DNA of 17,446 nucleotides. Source: Verrucomicrobiales bacterium (GTDB lineage Bacteria > Verrucomicrobiota > Verrucomicrobiia > Limisphaerales > RI-55). The notes beneath the pieces are model-generated. The model was given only the letters and a program-made list of their open reading frames with translations. It did not search any database and was not told the DNA's origin. The stretch lies in contig DNDP01000448.1 in the NCBI GenBank assembly GCA_003484235.1, forward strand, positions 1,414 through 18,859, in the 5' to 3' direction. This document shows, piece by piece, positions 15,006 to 17,446 of the stretch; the stretch's first letter is position 1; each line of letters starts with the position of its first letter. A program made the position numbers and the translations under genes.

Positions 15006-17446
15006 CTACGGATAAGCGGGCTCGACAGTGAAGGCCACCGAATTGACAGTCGGGCCCGACAGGCTTTGAGAGTCTCTGCCCCCAGAACCCGGAGCGGCGG
15101 TCACGGCAGGGGAGTCGGGGAGGCCGGGCATCAGAGTGACCTTGACCACCCCATGTTCCTGGTCGCGCACCAGGCCGCCATGCACGACCGCCGACCCCAG
15201 ATTGGACCGGTCATAGTACTCCGGAGCTCCCCCGTACACCGTCCCGGCATCGGCGCGTCCGGGAATCCGGATGTAAAACACTCTGCCGATGGAAGGCCGC
15301 AGGTCAAAAACACTCGCACCATAGTGAAGCTCCTCGTGGTAGAGATCACCCGGATTTCCAAAATCAAAGGGGTTGTAGGCCGTCAGGCCCCGCGGCAGAT
15401 CCAGCAGCTCTCCGCCGATCGCCACGAAGACCTGCTCGGTGTCCCTCGCCTTGACGGTCGACCGCAGGGTCACCCGTTCGGTGTTCGCGTCGATGGCGAC
15501 GATCCCAACGATCTTGAATACGCCCGGTCTCCATTTAGACAAATCGGCCGGGACATGTTCCGTCAGGTAGGCCGTGTAGTGAGCGTTCCGCCGCAGACTC
15601 CCGGCCGGACGAACGTAGGTTATCTCGTAAAACCTTTCGCCCGTTCCATCCTGATGAATGCCGGGTGACAGCAGGGTGTAATTGACGCTGTTCGCGACCC
15701 TGGGATTCGAGTCGAACAGAAATTCGTTTCCATCAGAAATACCGTCGTTGTCGGTGTCCTTGTCGGGAGACCAGGGATTGGTGGAGGGATTCGGAATGCC
15801 ATTGGCAGCCAGCCAGGTGAGGTAGGAAACGGTGGGGTTGTTCGCTTTCACAACCACCTTCAACCCTTGCGGATCCTTAACGATTTCAAGGCGGGTTTGC
15901 GGTGCGAGCGTGATACCCTCGAAGGTCACCGTTCCCGGGAGCGGCAAAGTCATGTTGCTGCCATTGAACAGGACCCAGGCATCCCCCAGATCGGCATACT
16001 CAACATCCACAAACCGCACGACCAGATGATTGTTCAGATTCCCATCTCCATTCACGGACACGGGGGCGCCCAGGTAGGAAAGGTAGGATGGATGGTATCG
16101 GTCTCCATCGGGGATGCCCAGTTCAACGATGAACCGGCCCCCATTGACGACGAGATCCCCGGACAACACCAGATCGACATCCTTGCGCACGACGGTCGTT
16201 CCACTGTTCTGTATGTAGTCGCCACTGACCTGCAATTCCGTGCGGTAACCGGACACTTCCACTCCGCCGTTGTTGATGAAGGGCTGCCCGTTGTTTTTTG
16301 AGAGCCACAAAAAGCCGGGGTTCAAGCCTTCACCCATCACGGTCAGGCTTCCATCAACCTGGCGCAGATTGGCAGACAACGTGTCGAAGGTGATGGACGA
16401 CCCGCGGAGTGTAACGGAAGCTCCTGCCCCAATGGTGTTGATCTGCCAGCCCGGCGGCAGATTGATCCCGCACGGGTCGGGTACGTAGTTCAAATTGGCG
16501 GGGTCCGGGATTCCGTTGAAGGTCCAGTTGAGAGTCGAGGCGACGGTCAGGGAGACGCCCGAAAGCGTGGATTGCGAACCATTCAATCCGAACATGCTGG
16601 CGCCATTCGCAACCGTCACCTGACCTCCGAGGATCTGGTAGTTCCCGGAGAGGGAGGCAAGAGTGCCGCCGCTTTGCACGGTGGTCTCGGCATTCGGTCC
16701 GGCCTGGACATAATGACCCGGGATGAGCAGTGACGATCCCGCACTCCCTCCCATGAAGGCATTGCCCCGGTTGGTGAATGAACCCTGCGCGTTGAAAACC
16801 GCGCCGTTGATCAGCGAGAAAATACCGCCGCTGTCCGATAACGGTAGAATCGCCGGAAAATTCCAGGCGGCACCATCGAGAATGACGTTGGCCGGAAGAC
16901 CGTAGGAGAGGGCCCTGGCGACGTCATCCGCCGGATTGATATGAGCACCGCTGTTGTCCACGTAGCCGGAGGATGCGGAGCCTGGACCCGGATCGGCGCC
17001 CGTGCTGACAAACGAGGCCCCGTCGATCAGCAGCAAACCGCCGACCTGCCACGTGCCACCCAACAAGGCGGTGGCGGAGGCATTGATAGTTCCCGGACGG
17101 CTCACGAGATTGGACGTGGCCACCTGCGTTTCCGGATCGATCGAGACGGCCCAGATGGGTGCATTGCTGGCAATGTGCAACCGGCCGCCCGACGGGACAA
17201 CGATCGTGCCGTGGTTGGCAAAGATCTGACTGCCCTTGACGTTGACTTTGGAGAGGGAGAACAACGTCCCGTAGTTGTTCAAAGCCACTCCGGTCAAATT
17301 GTTCGTTGCACCGTCCAGGGTAAGAAATCCGGATCCGGCAGACCCATTGACGTCAAAGGCTCCGATCGTCATGACCGAGCCGGTGAAGTTGCCATCGGTC
17401 ACGTCCAGGGAAGCGCCCTCGTTCAGCAGGAAACAGCCTCCCAGCA
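15006..17446 (-). CDS. Large secreted beta-solenoid protein with DxDxDG segment and C-terminal LCCL-like domain (partial, N-terminus outside window)
   Basis: The frame is open from the window edge to the TAG at 15006, giving 812 visible residues. A GTG at 17402 could be read as a start, but the frame continues upstream of it with the same type of sequence and no signal peptide, so the true start lies outside. Residues 1-540 are Gly/Asn/Ser/Thr-rich repeating strands (NNYGTLFSLSKVNVKG, ANHGTIVVPSGGRL, SFTNRGNAFMGG), as in beta-solenoid or autotransporter-passenger-like proteins. Around 541-575, YLTWLAANGIPNP then DKDTDNDGISDGNEF is the linker and calcium-type motif common in verrucomicrobial exoproteins. 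Residues ~605-690 are an uncharacterised beta-rich part. Residues ~729-812 resemble an LCCL domain (PF03815): GTVYGG, YYDRSNLGSAVVHGGLV, GVVKVTLMPG. It lies upstream of and on the same strand as the giant gene, about 540 bp away. Confidence 0.85.
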   Translation of the reverse strand, partial: LGGCFLLNEGASLDVTDGNFTGSVMTIGAFDVNGSAGSGFLTLDGATNNLTGVALNNYGTLFSLSKVNVKGSQIFANHGTIVVPSGGRLHIASNAPIWAVSIDPETQVATSNLVSRPGTINASATALLGGTWQVGGLLLIDGASFVSTGADPGPGSASSGYVDNSGAHINPADDVARALSYGLPANVILDGAAWNFPAILPLSDSGGIFSLINGAVFNAQGSFTNRGNAFMGGSAGSSLLIPGHYVQAGPNAETTVQSGGTLASLSGNYQILGGQVTVANGASMFGLNGSQSTLSGVSLTVASTLNWTFNGIPDPANLNYVPDPCGINLPPGWQINTIGAGASVTLRGSSITFDTLSANLRQVDGSLTVMGEGLNPGFLWLSKNNGQPFINNGGVEVSGYRTELQVSGDYIQNSGTTVVRKDVDLVLSGDLVVNGGRFIVELGIPDGDRYHPSYLSYLGAPVSVNGDGNLNNHLVVRFVDVEYADLGDAWVLFNGSNMTLPLPGTVTFEGITLAPQTRLEIVKDPQGLKVVVKANNPTVSYLTWLAANGIPNPSTNPWSPDKDTDNDGISDGNEFLFDSNPRVANSVNYTLLSPGIHQDGTGERFYEITYVRPAGSLRRNAHYTAYLTEHVPADLSKWRPGVFKIVGIVAIDANTERVTLRSTVKARDTEQVFVAIGGELLDLPRGLTAYNPFDFGNPGDLYHEELHYGASVFDLRPSIGRVFYIRIPGRADAGTVYGGAPEYYDRSNLGSAVVHGGLVRDQEHGVVKVTLMPGLPDSPAVTAAPGSGGRDSQSLSGPTVNSVAFTVEPAYP

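Noticed and set aside
17400..17402. GTG as the start of the right-hand secreted protein
   Set aside because: The frame continues upstream to the window edge with the same kind of sequence (LGGCFLLNEGASLD), and no signal peptide follows the GTG.

Overview
The window looks like a piece of a Verrucomicrobiota chromosome (inference; no rRNA or other taxonomic marker is present). The grounds are the high G+C coding sequence and very large secreted LamG and beta-solenoid proteins. Acidic DxDxDG segments near their C-termini and a terminal domain ending in FYRV point the same way. So does a gene-poor interval full of small palindromic repeats. No rRNA, tRNA, transposase, CRISPR array or phage gene was seen.

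Layout from left to right: (1) 1-491, minus strand, the N-terminal part of a secreted right-handed beta-helix protein whose C-terminus lies outside the window. (2) 492-1641, an interval without a credible gene; its right two thirds carry repeated, palindrome-rich modules, including a 129-nt imperfect hairpin and two copies of a ~118-nt structured unit. (3) 1642-3237, minus strand, a membrane-anchored protein of the neutral/alkaline ceramidase family. (4) 3331-4974 and 4976-5380, plus strand, a two-gene operon: an unusual SDR-type oxidoreductase with an N-terminal extension containing two CxxC pairs, followed one base later by a SUI1/eIF1-like protein. (5) 5448-14465, minus strand, a ~3,000-residue secreted protein with four LamG lectin-like domains. 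A 28-unit glycine-rich array of the AQSVGGGGG type, an autotransporter-passenger-like segment and a DxDxDG/FYRV tail follow. (6) 14526-15005, an intergenic stretch holding the remnant of another FYRV-type C-terminus, broken by a stop codon where the intact copy has Trp. (7) 15006-17446, minus strand, the C-terminal 812 residues of a second large secreted beta-solenoid protein with a DxDxDG segment and a cysteine-free LCCL-like domain.

The right two thirds is therefore a cell-surface or exoprotein locus. Two adjacent same-strand giants and the remains of a third probably come from an expanding and decaying family of adhesin or matrix-like proteins. The ceramidase-like enzyme is also exported or membrane-anchored. 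The SDR/SUI1 pair is the only clearly cytoplasmic unit and is transcribed toward the end of the giant gene. The most striking object is the 9-kb gene. Its repeat array resembles proteobacterial autotransporter passengers, but I see no beta-barrel translocator, and lectin domains are fused in front.
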